This document shows positions 42,409 to 50,889 of a stretch of 64,000 nucleotides of DNA, piece after piece (positions within the stretch are counted from its first letter, which is position 1; each line of letters opens with the position of its first letter). The DNA lies in contig NZ_BAABWS010000002.1 in the NCBI RefSeq assembly GCF_040371945.1, positions 620,001 to 684,000 of the forward strand, in the 5' to 3' direction. The translations under genes and the position numbers were made by a program. The notes beneath the pieces are model-generated. The model worked only from the letters and a program-made list of their open reading frames with translations, did no database searches and was not told the origin of the DNA. This stretch comes from Litorivita sp040371945. Its GTDB lineage: Bacteria; Pseudomonadota; Alphaproteobacteria; Rhodobacterales; Rhodobacteraceae.

Positions 42409-42429
42409 CGTATATACGAAACTTCGTTT
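42409..42429. promoter_or_regulatory. AT-rich dyads before the LysR gene
   Basis: CGTATATACG (42409-42418) is a perfect palindrome, directly followed by ACGAA-AC-TTCGT (42416-42427). They lie 28-48 bp upstream of the LysR start and may be an autoregulation or shared operator site. No strong promoter can be read in the rest of the 295-bp gap. Confidence 0.4.
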
Positions 42430-42676
42430 AAGGTGGGCTTTAAGCGCGGCTGCCGACCCATTGCAACGTAAAAAGTCTGTATTTTTCTCTTGATAGGTCA
42501 AATATTGTGACCCAATATCGCGCTATAGTCTATTTACGCCGAGCGGGCGGGCAATCGGGCAGGACATGCCGGAAATCTGTGCACCTGCTGCCCTGCGTAA
42601 GAGTCGCGATTGCCAGACCTTGGAGGAGGAGGGGCGCCGCGACGTGATCGCCATATCCAGCCGAGGGAGACGCGCC

Positions 42677-45600
42677 ATGGGTAAGCAAACGGTATCGTTG
42701 AAAGATAAGTTTGATCTGGAGAAAAGCCCCGTTCTTTTGAATGGCACGCAGGCTTTGGTGCGCTTGATGCTCATGCAAAAAGCCCGTGATCGGGCGGCGG
42801 GGCATAACACCGCCGGATATGTCACCGGCTATCGCGGATCGCCTCTTGGCGCGGTGGATATGCAAATGGCGCGCGCGGGCAAGGAACTGGCCGCCTCCGA
42901 TATCTTGTTCGAAGAAGGTCTGAACGAGGATCTGGCCGCCACGGCCCTTTGGGGGGCGCAGCAGGCCGAGCTTCGCGGCGAGGGCAAATTCGACGGGGTC
43001 TTTGGCCTTTGGTATGGCAAAGGGCCGGGGGTAGACCGGTCGGGCGATGTGATGCGCCATGCGAATATGGCCGGCACCAGCGCCTTGGGCGGTGTGTTGA
43101 TGGCCATGGGCGATGATCATACCGGCGAAAGCTCGACGGTTCTGCACCAATCCGAATTCGCGCTGATGGACGCCTATGTGCCCATCGTCAGCCCCGCTGG
43201 CGTGCAAGAAATCCTTGACTACGGCATCTATGGCTGGGCGCTGAGCCGCTATAGCGGGCTGTGGGTCGGGCTCAAGACGATGAAAGACACGGTCGAGGCC
43301 ACCTCGGTGGTCGACGGCGATCCAAACCGGATGCAGCTCATTACGCCTACGCATTTCAAACTCCCCGAAGGCGGGTTGGGCATCCGGCTTGTCGACAGCC
43401 CCACGGCGCAAGAGGCGCGGCTTATCGACTATAAACGCCACGCCGCCGAGGCCTTTGCCCATGCCAACAAAATCGACAAACGCGTTTGGGGCAAGGAGGG
43501 GGCAAAGATCGGCCTTGTTGCGGCGGGCAAGAACTGGCTCGACCTGATGCATGCGCTGTCCTTGCTCGGGATCGACGCGGCCGAGGCCGAACGCCTCGGG
43601 ATGACCACCTATAAGGTCGGGCAGGTCTGGCCCTTGGATATGCGCGGGTTTCACGATTGGGCCGAAGGGCTTGATCTGATCATCGTGGTCGAGGAAAAGC
43701 GCAAGCTGATCGAAGTGCAGGTCAAAGAGGCGATTTTCGACGACCGGCGCGGGCGCCGCGTCTATGGATGGCGCAAGGGCGCGCGCCACGACGAGGTGCT
43801 CTTTCCCGTCCAAGGCGCGCTCGATCCGATCCATATCGCCGAGAAGCTTGGCGAGATTTTCATCGAAGAAGGCCGCGACACGGGTAGCATCAAAGCCGGA
43901 CTGGCGCAGATCGCCGAGGCAAAACGCGCCGATAACGCCCCCGAACTGGCGGCGCGCTTGCCGTATTTTTGCTCCGGCTGCCCGCATAATTTATCGACCA
44001 AAGTGCCCGAGGGCAGCCGCGCCTATGCGGGCATCGGCTGTCACTATATGGTGCAATGGATGGACCGCGGCACCTTGGGCAGCACCCATATGGGCGCCGA
44101 GGGCGCGAACTGGATCGGTGAGGCGCCGTTTTCGAGCACCCGCCATGTGTTCCAAAATATGGGCGACGGCACCTATAACCATTCGGGGGTGCAAGCGATC
44201 CGCGCCGCTTTGGCGGCAGGCACAAATATCACCTATAAAATCTTGTTCAATGACGCCGTCGCCATGACTGGCGGGCAGGCCAACGAAGGCGGGCTGAGTG
44301 CCGACCGCATCGCGCGCGAATTGGTGGCGATGGGGGTAAAACATGTGGCCTTGGTCTATGATGAAAAGGAAGACGTAAACCTCGATCTTTTCCCGCGCGA
44401 GGTCTCGCGCCATGAGCGCGCCGATCTGGACGAGGTGCAGCGCCAGATGCGCGAACATGAGGGCGTTTCGGCCATCGTCTATGTGCAAACCTGCGCCGCC
44501 GAAAAACGCCGCCGCCGCAAACGCGGCACCTTCCCCGACCCCGACAAACGCGTGTTCATCAACACCGATGTTTGCGAGGGCTGCGGCGATTGCGGGGTGC
44601 AATCCAATTGCGTCTCCATCGTGCCGGTCGAAACAGAACTCGGCCGCAAGCGCGCGATTGATCAAAGCTCGTGCAACAAGGATTTCTCTTGCGTCAAAGG
44701 CTTTTGCCCCAGCTTCGTGACCCTTGAGGGCGCAAGCCCGCGCAAGGGCGGGCAGGGCGCAGCAGGCAAAGGCGCGGCCAAGGCGTTGGAACTTCCGGTC
44801 CTGCCCGAACCGACATTGCCCGCCATCAACGGCACCCATAACGTCGTGATCACCGGCGTTGGCGGCACCGGCGTTGTCACCATCGGCGCGGTTCTGGCCC
44901 AAGCGGCGCAGATCGAGGGCAAAGGCGCAGGTATGATGGAAATGGCCGGCCTCGCGCAAAAGGGCGGCGCGGTGCATATCCATTGCCGTATCGCCAATAC
45001 GCCCGCCGATATCAGCGCCATTCGCGTCGCCACCGGCGAATGTGATGCGTTGATCGGTGGCGATCTGGTCGTCTCGGCAGGCAGCAAAACCCTTGGCCTC
45101 ACGGCGATGGGGCGCACCGGCGCGGTGGTCAACAATCACCAGATCATCACCGGCGATTTCACCCGCAACACCGAATTCAAGCTCCCCGCCGAGCAGCTTG
45201 AACTGGCGCTGAGCGCGCGGATGAAAGAGGGGGTGTCGCTGTTTGATGCGTCAGAGCTGGCCCGTGCGGCTTTGGGCGACAGCATCTTTTCCAACATGAT
45301 CATCTTTGGCGCCGCATGGCAAAGAGGCCTGATCCCGCTGGACAAATCCTCGATTGCCGAGGCCATCACCCTCAACGGCGCCGCGGTCGAGAAAAACCTG
45401 CGCGCCTTCGAGATCGGCCGCTGGGCGATTGTCCAGCCCGCCGAGGCCCGCGCCCTCATGCAGCCAAAAGTCGCGCAATTGCCGAAAACCTTGGACGAGC
45501 GGATCGAATTTCGCCGCAAGCATCTGATCCAATACCAAGGGCGCGGATTGGCCAAACGCTACCGCAAACTGGTCGATGCCGCCCCTGCCGATCTGCGCGA

Positions 45601-46111
45601 GGCGGTGGCAATGGGATATCATAAGCTCTTGTCCTACAAGGATGAATACGAGGTCGCGCGGCTATTGCTGGACACCCGCAAGAAGGCCGAGGCGCAATTC
45701 GAGGGCGATTTCCAAATGACCTACCACCTCGCCCCGCCGATCCTCGCCAAAGAGGGCAAGGATGGCCGCCCGCAAAAACGCTCTTTCGGCGCGTGGATGC
45801 GCCGCCCCTTGTGGATTTTGGCGCGAATGAAACACCTGCGCGGCACGCCGCTTGATCTCTTTGGCCGCACCGAAGAGCGCAAAATGGAGCGCGCGTTGAT
45901 CGCGCAATATGAGGCGGATATGGGCGCGCTTTTCCAAACCTATAGCGCGCAGGCGAAGGCGCCTGCGGTGGCCTTGGCCGAGCTGCCTTTGCAAATCCGC
46001 GGCTTCGGTCCGGTGAAACAGGCCAATGAAGCCAAAGCGGCCAAGCGGCGCGAGGAGCTTTTGGCGTCCATCCGTGCGGGCGGGGCGCATCAGGCCAAAG
46101 CCGCCGAGTAA
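42677..46111 (+). CDS. Indolepyruvate ferredoxin oxidoreductase, fused alpha-beta type
   Basis: A 1,144-aa single-chain 2-oxoacid:acceptor oxidoreductase that decarboxylates aryl pyruvates (from Trp, Phe, Tyr) to acyl-CoA with TPP and Fe-S clusters. Start ATG 42677 follows GAGGGAGACG. Seen in order: pyrimidine-binding part with GYRGSPLGAVDMQ (about 44-56), TPP part with FCSGCPHNLSTK and GIGCHYMVQW, cluster region INTDVCEGCGDCGVQSNCVS with CVKGFCPSF, and the IorB-like C-terminal VITGVGGTGVVTIGAVLAQA. Two subunits of the archaeal IorAB are here one chain plus an extension, as known in aerobic alphaproteobacteria. LysR gene divergent. Confidence 0.93.
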   Translation: MGKQTVSLKDKFDLEKSPVLLNGTQALVRLMLMQKARDRAAGHNTAGYVTGYRGSPLGAVDMQMARAGKELAASDILFEEGLNEDLAATALWGAQQAELRGEGKFDGVFGLWYGKGPGVDRSGDVMRHANMAGTSALGGVLMAMGDDHTGESSTVLHQSEFALMDAYVPIVSPAGVQEILDYGIYGWALSRYSGLWVGLKTMKDTVEATSVVDGDPNRMQLITPTHFKLPEGGLGIRLVDSPTAQEARLIDYKRHAAEAFAHANKIDKRVWGKEGAKIGLVAAGKNWLDLMHALSLLGIDAAEAERLGMTTYKVGQVWPLDMRGFHDWAEGLDLIIVVEEKRKLIEVQVKEAIFDDRRGRRVYGWRKGARHDEVLFPVQGALDPIHIAEKLGEIFIEEGRDTGSIKAGLAQIAEAKRADNAPELAARLPYFCSGCPHNLSTKVPEGSRAYAGIGCHYMVQWMDRGTLGSTHMGAEGANWIGEAPFSSTRHVFQNMGDGTYNHSGVQAIRAALAAGTNITYKILFNDAVAMTGGQANEGGLSADRIARELVAMGVKHVALVYDEKEDVNLDLFPREVSRHERADLDEVQRQMREHEGVSAIVYVQTCAAEKRRRRKRGTFPDPDKRVFINTDVCEGCGDCGVQSNCVSIVPVETELGRKRAIDQSSCNKDFSCVKGFCPSFVTLEGASPRKGGQGAAGKGAAKALELPVLPEPTLPAINGTHNVVITGVGGTGVVTIGAVLAQAAQIEGKGAGMMEMAGLAQKGGAVHIHCRIANTPADISAIRVATGECDALIGGDLVVSAGSKTLGLTAMGRTGAVVNNHQIITGDFTRNTEFKLPAEQLELALSARMKEGVSLFDASELARAALGDSIFSNMIIFGAAWQRGLIPLDKSSIAEAITLNGAAVEKNLRAFEIGRWAIVQPAEARALMQPKVAQLPKTLDERIEFRRKHLIQYQGRGLAKRYRKLVDAAPADLREAVAMGYHKLLSYKDEYEVARLLLDTRKKAEAQFEGDFQMTYHLAPPILAKEGKDGRPQKRSFGAWMRRPLWILARMKHLRGTPLDLFGRTEERKMERALIAQYEADMGALFQTYSAQAKAPAVALAELPLQIRGFGPVKQANEAKAAKRREELLASIRAGGAHQAKAAE

Positions 46112-46184
46112 TGCAGCGCTAAGGGCGGGGAAGGGGGCGCAAATTCTCCTTCCCATAGGCCGCGCGCATCCCTAAAACCGCGCC

Positions 46185-47069
46185 ATGAGCCGCCACATCG
46201 CCCGCGATATTTCCTATGCCCATAGCGCCGCCACACGCGGCGGGCGGGCGGTTATCCGAACGATGGAAGCCGCCTCTGGGCGCTTTGGCCTGATCCGCCG
46301 TGCGGCGGGATATGAGCGGGACGTGGCAAATGGGGCTTGTTTTTGGCAGGTGATGAAGCAGCGCTATGGCGTCAGCCTCGACATTGTCGGCGGCAGTGCG
46401 CAGAACCTGCCGCAAACCGGCCCGCTGATCACCGTCTCCAACCACCCCTACGGTATTTTGGACGGGTTGATGCTGGGCCATCTTCTGGCCACGCGCCGTA
46501 GCGGGGATTTTCGTATTCTGGCCAATTCGGTGTTTCGCAAGGCCGAGGACCTCGACCGCGTGATCTTGCCCATCAGCTTTGACGAGACCCGCGAGGGGTT
46601 GGCGCAAAACATCGCCACGCGGGCCGAGGCGCTGCGTTATCTGGGGCAGGGCGGCGCGATTGGCATCTTTCCCGGCGGGACGGTTTCGACCGCCGCGCGG
46701 CCCTTTGGCGTGCCGATGGACCCGCTCTGGCGCGGCTTTACCGCCAAGATGATCGCCAAATCAGACGCCGCCGTGGTGCCGGTGTTTTTTGCCGGCCATA
46801 CCTCGCGCCTGTTCCAGATTGCCAGCCACCTGCACCCGTCCTTGCGCATGGGGCTTTTGATCCGCGAATTTCGCCGCCGGATCGACGGGCCGGTGCAAAT
46901 CGTGATCGGAAAACCTCTGGCGCGCGACGAATTGGCGGCGCGGCGCTCGGATGGCAAAGCAATGATGGATTTCCTGCGCAAATCGACTTATGAGCTATCG
47001 CCAGAGCCGCTTGAACATTTCGAGTATGGCTATGAGTTCGAAGCGAAACATCGCGCGCCGAAAGTTTAG
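46185..47069 (+). CDS. 1-acyl-glycerol-3-phosphate acyltransferase family protein
   Basis: A 294-aa PlsC-fold acyltransferase. Seen: TVSNHPYGILDGLML, where HPYGxxD replaces the usual HxxxxD (His86 to Asp91), GAIGIFPGGTVST (the FPEG-type substrate motif with Gly for Glu) and AAVVPVFFAGHTS. These variants match the lyso-ornithine lipid/hemolysin-like subgroup rather than housekeeping PlsC. The substrate is not certain. It lacks a strong hydrophobic anchor. 73 bp after the oxidoreductase and 32 bp before murI. Confidence 0.82.
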   Translation: MSRHIARDISYAHSAATRGGRAVIRTMEAASGRFGLIRRAAGYERDVANGACFWQVMKQRYGVSLDIVGGSAQNLPQTGPLITVSNHPYGILDGLMLGHLLATRRSGDFRILANSVFRKAEDLDRVILPISFDETREGLAQNIATRAEALRYLGQGGAIGIFPGGTVSTAARPFGVPMDPLWRGFTAKMIAKSDAAVVPVFFAGHTSRLFQIASHLHPSLRMGLLIREFRRRIDGPVQIVIGKPLARDELAARRSDGKAMMDFLRKSTYELSPEPLEHFEYGYEFEAKHRAPKV

Positions 47070-47101
47070 CCGGCGCAAGCAGATAGGCAGGCACAAGAGC
47101 A

Positions 47102-47914
47102 ATGGCAGTCGGCGTTTTTGACAGTGGTTTGGGCGGTTTGACCGTTCTGGATGCGGCGGCCAAACGGTTGCCGGACGTGCCGTTTGTGTATTTTGGCGAC
47201 AATGCCCATGCGCCCTACGGCGTGCGCACCTCCGACGATATCTACAACCTGACCACCGCAGCCGTCGAACGCATGTGGGACGCGGGCTGTGATCTGGTTA
47301 TCCTTGCGTGCAATACGGCCAGCGCCGCCGCCCTGCGCCGGATGCAAGAAAGCTGGATTCCCGCCGATAAACGGGTCTTGGGCGTCTTTGTCCCGCTGAT
47401 CGAGGCTTTGACCGAACGCAAATGGGGCGACAATTCCCCGCCGCGCGAGGTTGCGGTCAAACATGTGGCGCTTTTTGCCACCCCCGCCACCGTGGCCAGC
47501 CGCGCCTTTCAACGCGAACTGGCCTTTCGCGCCATTGGCGTCGATGTCGAGGCCCAAGCCTGCGGCGGTTTGGTCGATGCGATCGAGGATGGCGATATGA
47601 TCCTTGCCGAGGCCTTGGTGCGCAGCCATGTGGACGCGCTCAAACGCAAGATGCCGGACCCGCAGGCCGCGATCCTCGGCTGCACCCACTACCCGTTGAT
47701 GCAAGAGGCCTTCCAAGAGGCGCTCGGTGCGGATGTGACGGTTTATTCACAGGCCGACCTTGTTGCGCAAAGCCTTGCGGATTATCTGCAAAGGCATCCC
47801 AAGATGATCGGCGAGGGGCGCGACGAGATGTTTTTGACCACTGGCGATCCGCGCAAGGTCTCGACCCAAGCGACACAGATCTTGCGACGAAAAGTCGAAT
47901 TTCAAAACGCCTGA
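47102..47914 (+). CDS. murI: Glutamate racemase
   Basis: Cofactor-free racemase that makes D-glutamate for peptidoglycan. The protein has 270 aa. Seen: VFDSGLGGLTVLDA (residues 5-18), VYFGDNAHAPYG, the first catalytic Cys in VILACNTASAAAL (Cys near 69), and the second in AILGCTHYPLM (Cys near 185). Both are present, so the enzyme should be active. Start ATG 47102 has a weak AGAGCA site. Confidence 0.95.
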   Translation: MAVGVFDSGLGGLTVLDAAAKRLPDVPFVYFGDNAHAPYGVRTSDDIYNLTTAAVERMWDAGCDLVILACNTASAAALRRMQESWIPADKRVLGVFVPLIEALTERKWGDNSPPREVAVKHVALFATPATVASRAFQRELAFRAIGVDVEAQACGGLVDAIEDGDMILAEALVRSHVDALKRKMPDPQAAILGCTHYPLMQEAFQEALGADVTVYSQADLVAQSLADYLQRHPKMIGEGRDEMFLTTGDPRKVSTQATQILRRKVEFQNA

Positions 47915-47975
47915 TCCTATGTGATACTTCCCGCGATGCGGCACATGCCCCGCGGCCCATAATGAAAGAGGTCCA

Positions 47976-49004
47976 ATGACCCATAAAATCGCCATACTGG
48001 GCGCTTCCGGTTACACGGGCGCCGAACTTGTCCGGCTCATCGCCACGCATCCGTCGATGGAGGTGGCCGCCTTGGCCGCCAATTCCAAAGCGGGGCAGAA
48101 AATGTCGGATGTCTACCCGCATCTGCGCCATTTGAACCTGCCCGATCTGGTCACCATCGAAGAGATCGATTTTTCCGCGATTGATCTGTGCTTTTGCGCC
48201 TTGCCGCATAAAACCTCGCAAGAGGTGATCCGCGAATTGCCCGCCAGCTTGAAAATCGTCGATCTGTCGGCGGATTTCCGGCTGCGCGATCCGGCGGCCT
48301 ACAAGAAATGGTATGGCAACGATCATGCCGCGGTCGAGATGCAAAAAGAGGCGGTTTACGGCCTGACCGAATTTTACCGTGAAGAGATCAAAACCGCGCG
48401 TCTGGTGGCGGGCACCGGATGCAATGCGGCGACGGGGCAATTCATCTTGCGCCCGCTGATTGGCGCCGGTGTGATCGATCTGGACGAGATTATCCTCGAC
48501 CTCAAGGTCGGCGCATCGGGCGCCGGACGTGCGGCCAAGGAATTGCTGCTCACCGCCGAGATGACCGAAAATGTCACCGCCTATTCGATAGGCGGCACGC
48601 ACCGGCATCTGGGCGAGTTTGACCAAGAGTTTTCCTTGATCGCGGGCCGCCCTGTCGAGGTGCAATTTACCCCGCATCTCATCCCCGCCAGCCGCGGCAT
48701 CCTTGCCACCGCCTATGTCAAATGCGACGCGCAGGCGGTGCATGATGCCTTGGCCGCCGCCTATGCGGATGAGCCGTTCATCCATGTTCTGCCGATGGGG
48801 CAGGCACCTGCGATGAAGGATGTGCGGGCGACGAACCTGTGCCACATTGGCGTGGTCAAAGACCGCCGTTCGGGCCGCGCCATTGTGGTCGGCACGCTCG
48901 ACAACCTGTGCAAAGGCTCGTCGGGCCAAGCGGTGCAAAATGCCAATTTGATGCTGGGCGAGGACGAGACCACAGGCTTGATGCTTGCCCCTGTCTACCC
49001 CTAA
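47976..49004 (+). CDS. argC: N-acetyl-gamma-glutamyl-phosphate reductase
   Basis: NADPH enzyme of arginine synthesis that reduces N-acetylglutamyl phosphate. The protein has 342 aa. Seen: AILGASGYTGAELVRL (residues 5-20), DLCFCALPHKTSQEV, DLSADFRL, the catalytic Cys in VAGTGCNAATGQF (Cys near 149) and the C-terminal DNLCKGSSGQAVQNANLM. Start ATG 47976 follows GAAAGAGG. ccmE follows after 21 bp in the same direction, so argC and the cytochrome genes may be cotranscribed. Confidence 0.96.
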   Translation: MTHKIAILGASGYTGAELVRLIATHPSMEVAALAANSKAGQKMSDVYPHLRHLNLPDLVTIEEIDFSAIDLCFCALPHKTSQEVIRELPASLKIVDLSADFRLRDPAAYKKWYGNDHAAVEMQKEAVYGLTEFYREEIKTARLVAGTGCNAATGQFILRPLIGAGVIDLDEIILDLKVGASGAGRAAKELLLTAEMTENVTAYSIGGTHRHLGEFDQEFSLIAGRPVEVQFTPHLIPASRGILATAYVKCDAQAVHDALAAAYADEPFIHVLPMGQAPAMKDVRATNLCHIGVVKDRRSGRAIVVGTLDNLCKGSSGQAVQNANLMLGEDETTGLMLAPVYP

Positions 49005-49025
49005 TTCGGACCGGAGGACGAGGCG

Positions 49026-49472
49026 ATGAAATCGTTGAAAAAACAACGGCGCGTGCAGGTGTTGTTGATCACGGCGGTGGCCTTGATCTTGGCGACCGGC
49101 CTGATCGGATATGCGATGCGCGACGGGATCAATTTCTTTCGTTCGCCCTCGCAAGTCATCGCCGAGCCGCCCCAGCCCAAAGAGGTGTTCCGCATCGGAG
49201 GGCTGGTCGAAGAGGGCAGCCTTGAGCGCGGCCAAGGCGAGGTGATCCGCTTTCGCGTGACCGATGGCGGGGCCAGCGTTCCGGTGACCTACCGCGGCGT
49301 GCTGCCCGATCTTTTTGCCGAAAGCCAAGGCATGATCGGCACCGGAAGCTACATTAACGGAACCTTTGAAGCCACTGAAATTCTTGCCAAACATGATGAG
49401 GATTACATGCCCAAAGAGGTCGTCGATGCGCTCAAGGAACAAGGCGTCTATCAAGAGGCGGGCGGCAGCTAG
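49026..49472 (+). CDS. ccmE: Cytochrome c maturation heme chaperone CcmE
   Basis: Periplasmic heme chaperone of System I that binds heme covalently and passes it to CcmFH. The protein has 148 aa: a short charged start MKSLKKQRRVQ, one membrane helix (about residues 11-28), then an OB-fold. Seen: FRIGGLVEEGSLERG, VPVTYRGVLPDLFAESQGMIG and the heme site LAKHDEDYMPKEV with the heme-binding His (near 121) and Tyr (near 125). GGAGGACG precedes the start. ccmF and ccmH follow, but a muramidase/holin pair lies between. Confidence 0.96.
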   Translation: MKSLKKQRRVQVLLITAVALILATGLIGYAMRDGINFFRSPSQVIAEPPQPKEVFRIGGLVEEGSLERGQGEVIRFRVTDGGASVPVTYRGVLPDLFAESQGMIGTGSYINGTFEATEILAKHDEDYMPKEVVDALKEQGVYQEAGGS

Positions 49473-49584
49473 ATCGCGGCTCTAACCCTTTCGAAACCCT
49501 TCGGACGCGCGGCCTGATGGCGGCGCGTTAACCATTTGAGCGCAGCCTTTGTGTCTGATTTTCCAGACACGAAAGGCACGCAAG

Positions 49585-50196
49585 ATGGCCACTGTCGAGC
49601 AGATTGCAAAAGAGATCGTCGCCCGCGAAGGCGGCTTTGTGAATGATCCCGATGATCCGGGTGGGGCGACGAAATACGGCGTTACCATCCATACGATGCG
49701 GCGGCTGGGATTGGATTTGACCGGCGACGGCATGGTGTCGGTGGCCGATGTGCGCGCCATGACGCGGCCCCGCGCCGAGCAGATTTTTGTCGATCACTAC
49801 TTTCACCGCCCCCGCATTGACGCCCTGCCCAAAGCGCTGCAGGCCAGCGTTTTTGATATGTATGTGAACGCGGGCAGCAATGCGGTGAAAATTTTGCAAA
49901 ATCTGCTGCGGCAGATGGGACAGGACGTCACCGTGGACGGCGTGATCGGGCCGCAAACCCTGCGCGCGGCGGCGCGCGCGCAGGCCAAGGCACCCGCGCA
50001 TCTGGCCGACGCTTATGGCATTGCACGGCGCAACTATTATTTCCGCCTCGCCGATCAACGCGCCGCCAGCCGCAAATATGTGGTCACGCGCGCTGGGGGC
50101 AAGGGCGGCTGGATCCGCCGCGCCGAAGAGTTCATCTCGCCGCGCTACCACCTTTCAACAGCAGAATTTCAGGAGCGCGTAGCAACATGGGGCTGA
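49585..50196 (+). CDS. Holin-associated N-acetylmuramidase (GH108 plus peptidoglycan-binding)
   Basis: A 203-aa phage-type lysozyme of the GH108 family. Seen: IVAREGGFVNDPDDPGGATKYG (catalytic Glu in the REGG segment, near residue 13; positions 49615-49680), VADVRAMTRPRAEQIF, then the peptidoglycan-binding part VFDMYVNAGSNAVKILQ and DGVIGPQTLRAAA. There is no signal peptide, so export would need the holin encoded next. ATG 49585 is chosen over the in-frame ATG at 49549. Its 3' end overlaps the holin gene by 10 nt. Families like this come from phage lysis cassettes and from protein-export holin/endolysin pairs. Confidence 0.9.
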   Translation: MATVEQIAKEIVAREGGFVNDPDDPGGATKYGVTIHTMRRLGLDLTGDGMVSVADVRAMTRPRAEQIFVDHYFHRPRIDALPKALQASVFDMYVNAGSNAVKILQNLLRQMGQDVTVDGVIGPQTLRAAARAQAKAPAHLADAYGIARRNYYFRLADQRAASRKYVVTRAGGKGGWIRRAEEFISPRYHLSTAEFQERVATWG

Positions 50197-50780
50197 TGGG
50201 GCGTATTTTTGACGGGCTGTTTGGCGGCGGGCGCAATATCATCCGCGAAACTGCCGAGGTTTTCACCGAGAACCGCGAGGCTTCGGCCATGCGCGAGGCC
50301 GAACTGCAAGGTGCGGTGCTCCAACAATTCGGTGCGGAATTCGCAGGGCCCCGCCAAAGCCGCTTTGACCGCTTCATGGATGCGCTCAACCGTTTGCCGC
50401 GCCCGATGCTGGCGCTTGGCACTTTGGGGCTGTTTGTGTCGGCCATGGTCGATCCGATCTGGTTTGCCAGCCGGATGCAGGGCGTGGCCTTGGTGCCAGA
50501 GCCGCTTTGGTGGCTGTTGGGGGCGATTGTCTCTTTCTACTTCGGTGCGCGCCATCAAGTGAAAGGCCAAGAGTTTCAACGCTCTATCGCGGCGAGCATG
50601 GCGATGGCGCCGGTTGCGATGCACAATATTGCCCTGCTGGATGCCATGTCCGGCGAGGCCTCCGAGACCCGCCCCGGCGCGGGGGATACGGGCGTGGATG
50701 CGGCTTTGACGGCGGCCGCGACGCGCCCCGAGAAAAACGCCGCCCTTGACGATTGGCGCAGCCGCGCCGAGACCCGCTAA
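50187..50780 (+). CDS. Holin-type membrane protein (3TM family)
   Basis: A 197-aa protein with hydrophobic segments at about residues 74-90 (MLALGTLGLFVSAMVD) and 107-122 (WWLLGAIVSFYFGAR), a Gly-rich start MGLMGRIFDGLFGGGRN, and a long hydrophilic tail. It matches the 3TM phage-holin family that accompanies GH108 muramidases. It should form pores that let the muramidase reach the wall. The gene overlaps the muramidase stop, and ccmF starts 110 bp later. Codon use is normal, so it looks old and resident. Confidence 0.83.
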   Translation: MGLMGRIFDGLFGGGRNIIRETAEVFTENREASAMREAELQGAVLQQFGAEFAGPRQSRFDRFMDALNRLPRPMLALGTLGLFVSAMVDPIWFASRMQGVALVPEPLWWLLGAIVSFYFGARHQVKGQEFQRSIAASMAMAPVAMHNIALLDAMSGEASETRPGAGDTGVDAALTAAATRPEKNAALDDWRSRAETR

Positions 50781-50889
50781 TTTGCGCCCTTGCAAGGGCA
50801 TCGCGCAGGTGCAAGCCCGCGACAATGTGATACGTCGCAATCAGCGAATGTGATTGGCGCGCGGGCGGCTGGCACCGTATAAGCAGGCC

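Noticed and set aside
49585..50780. Prophage remnant
   Set aside because: Only two lysis-type genes, codon use like neighbours, no integrase, att site or structural genes.
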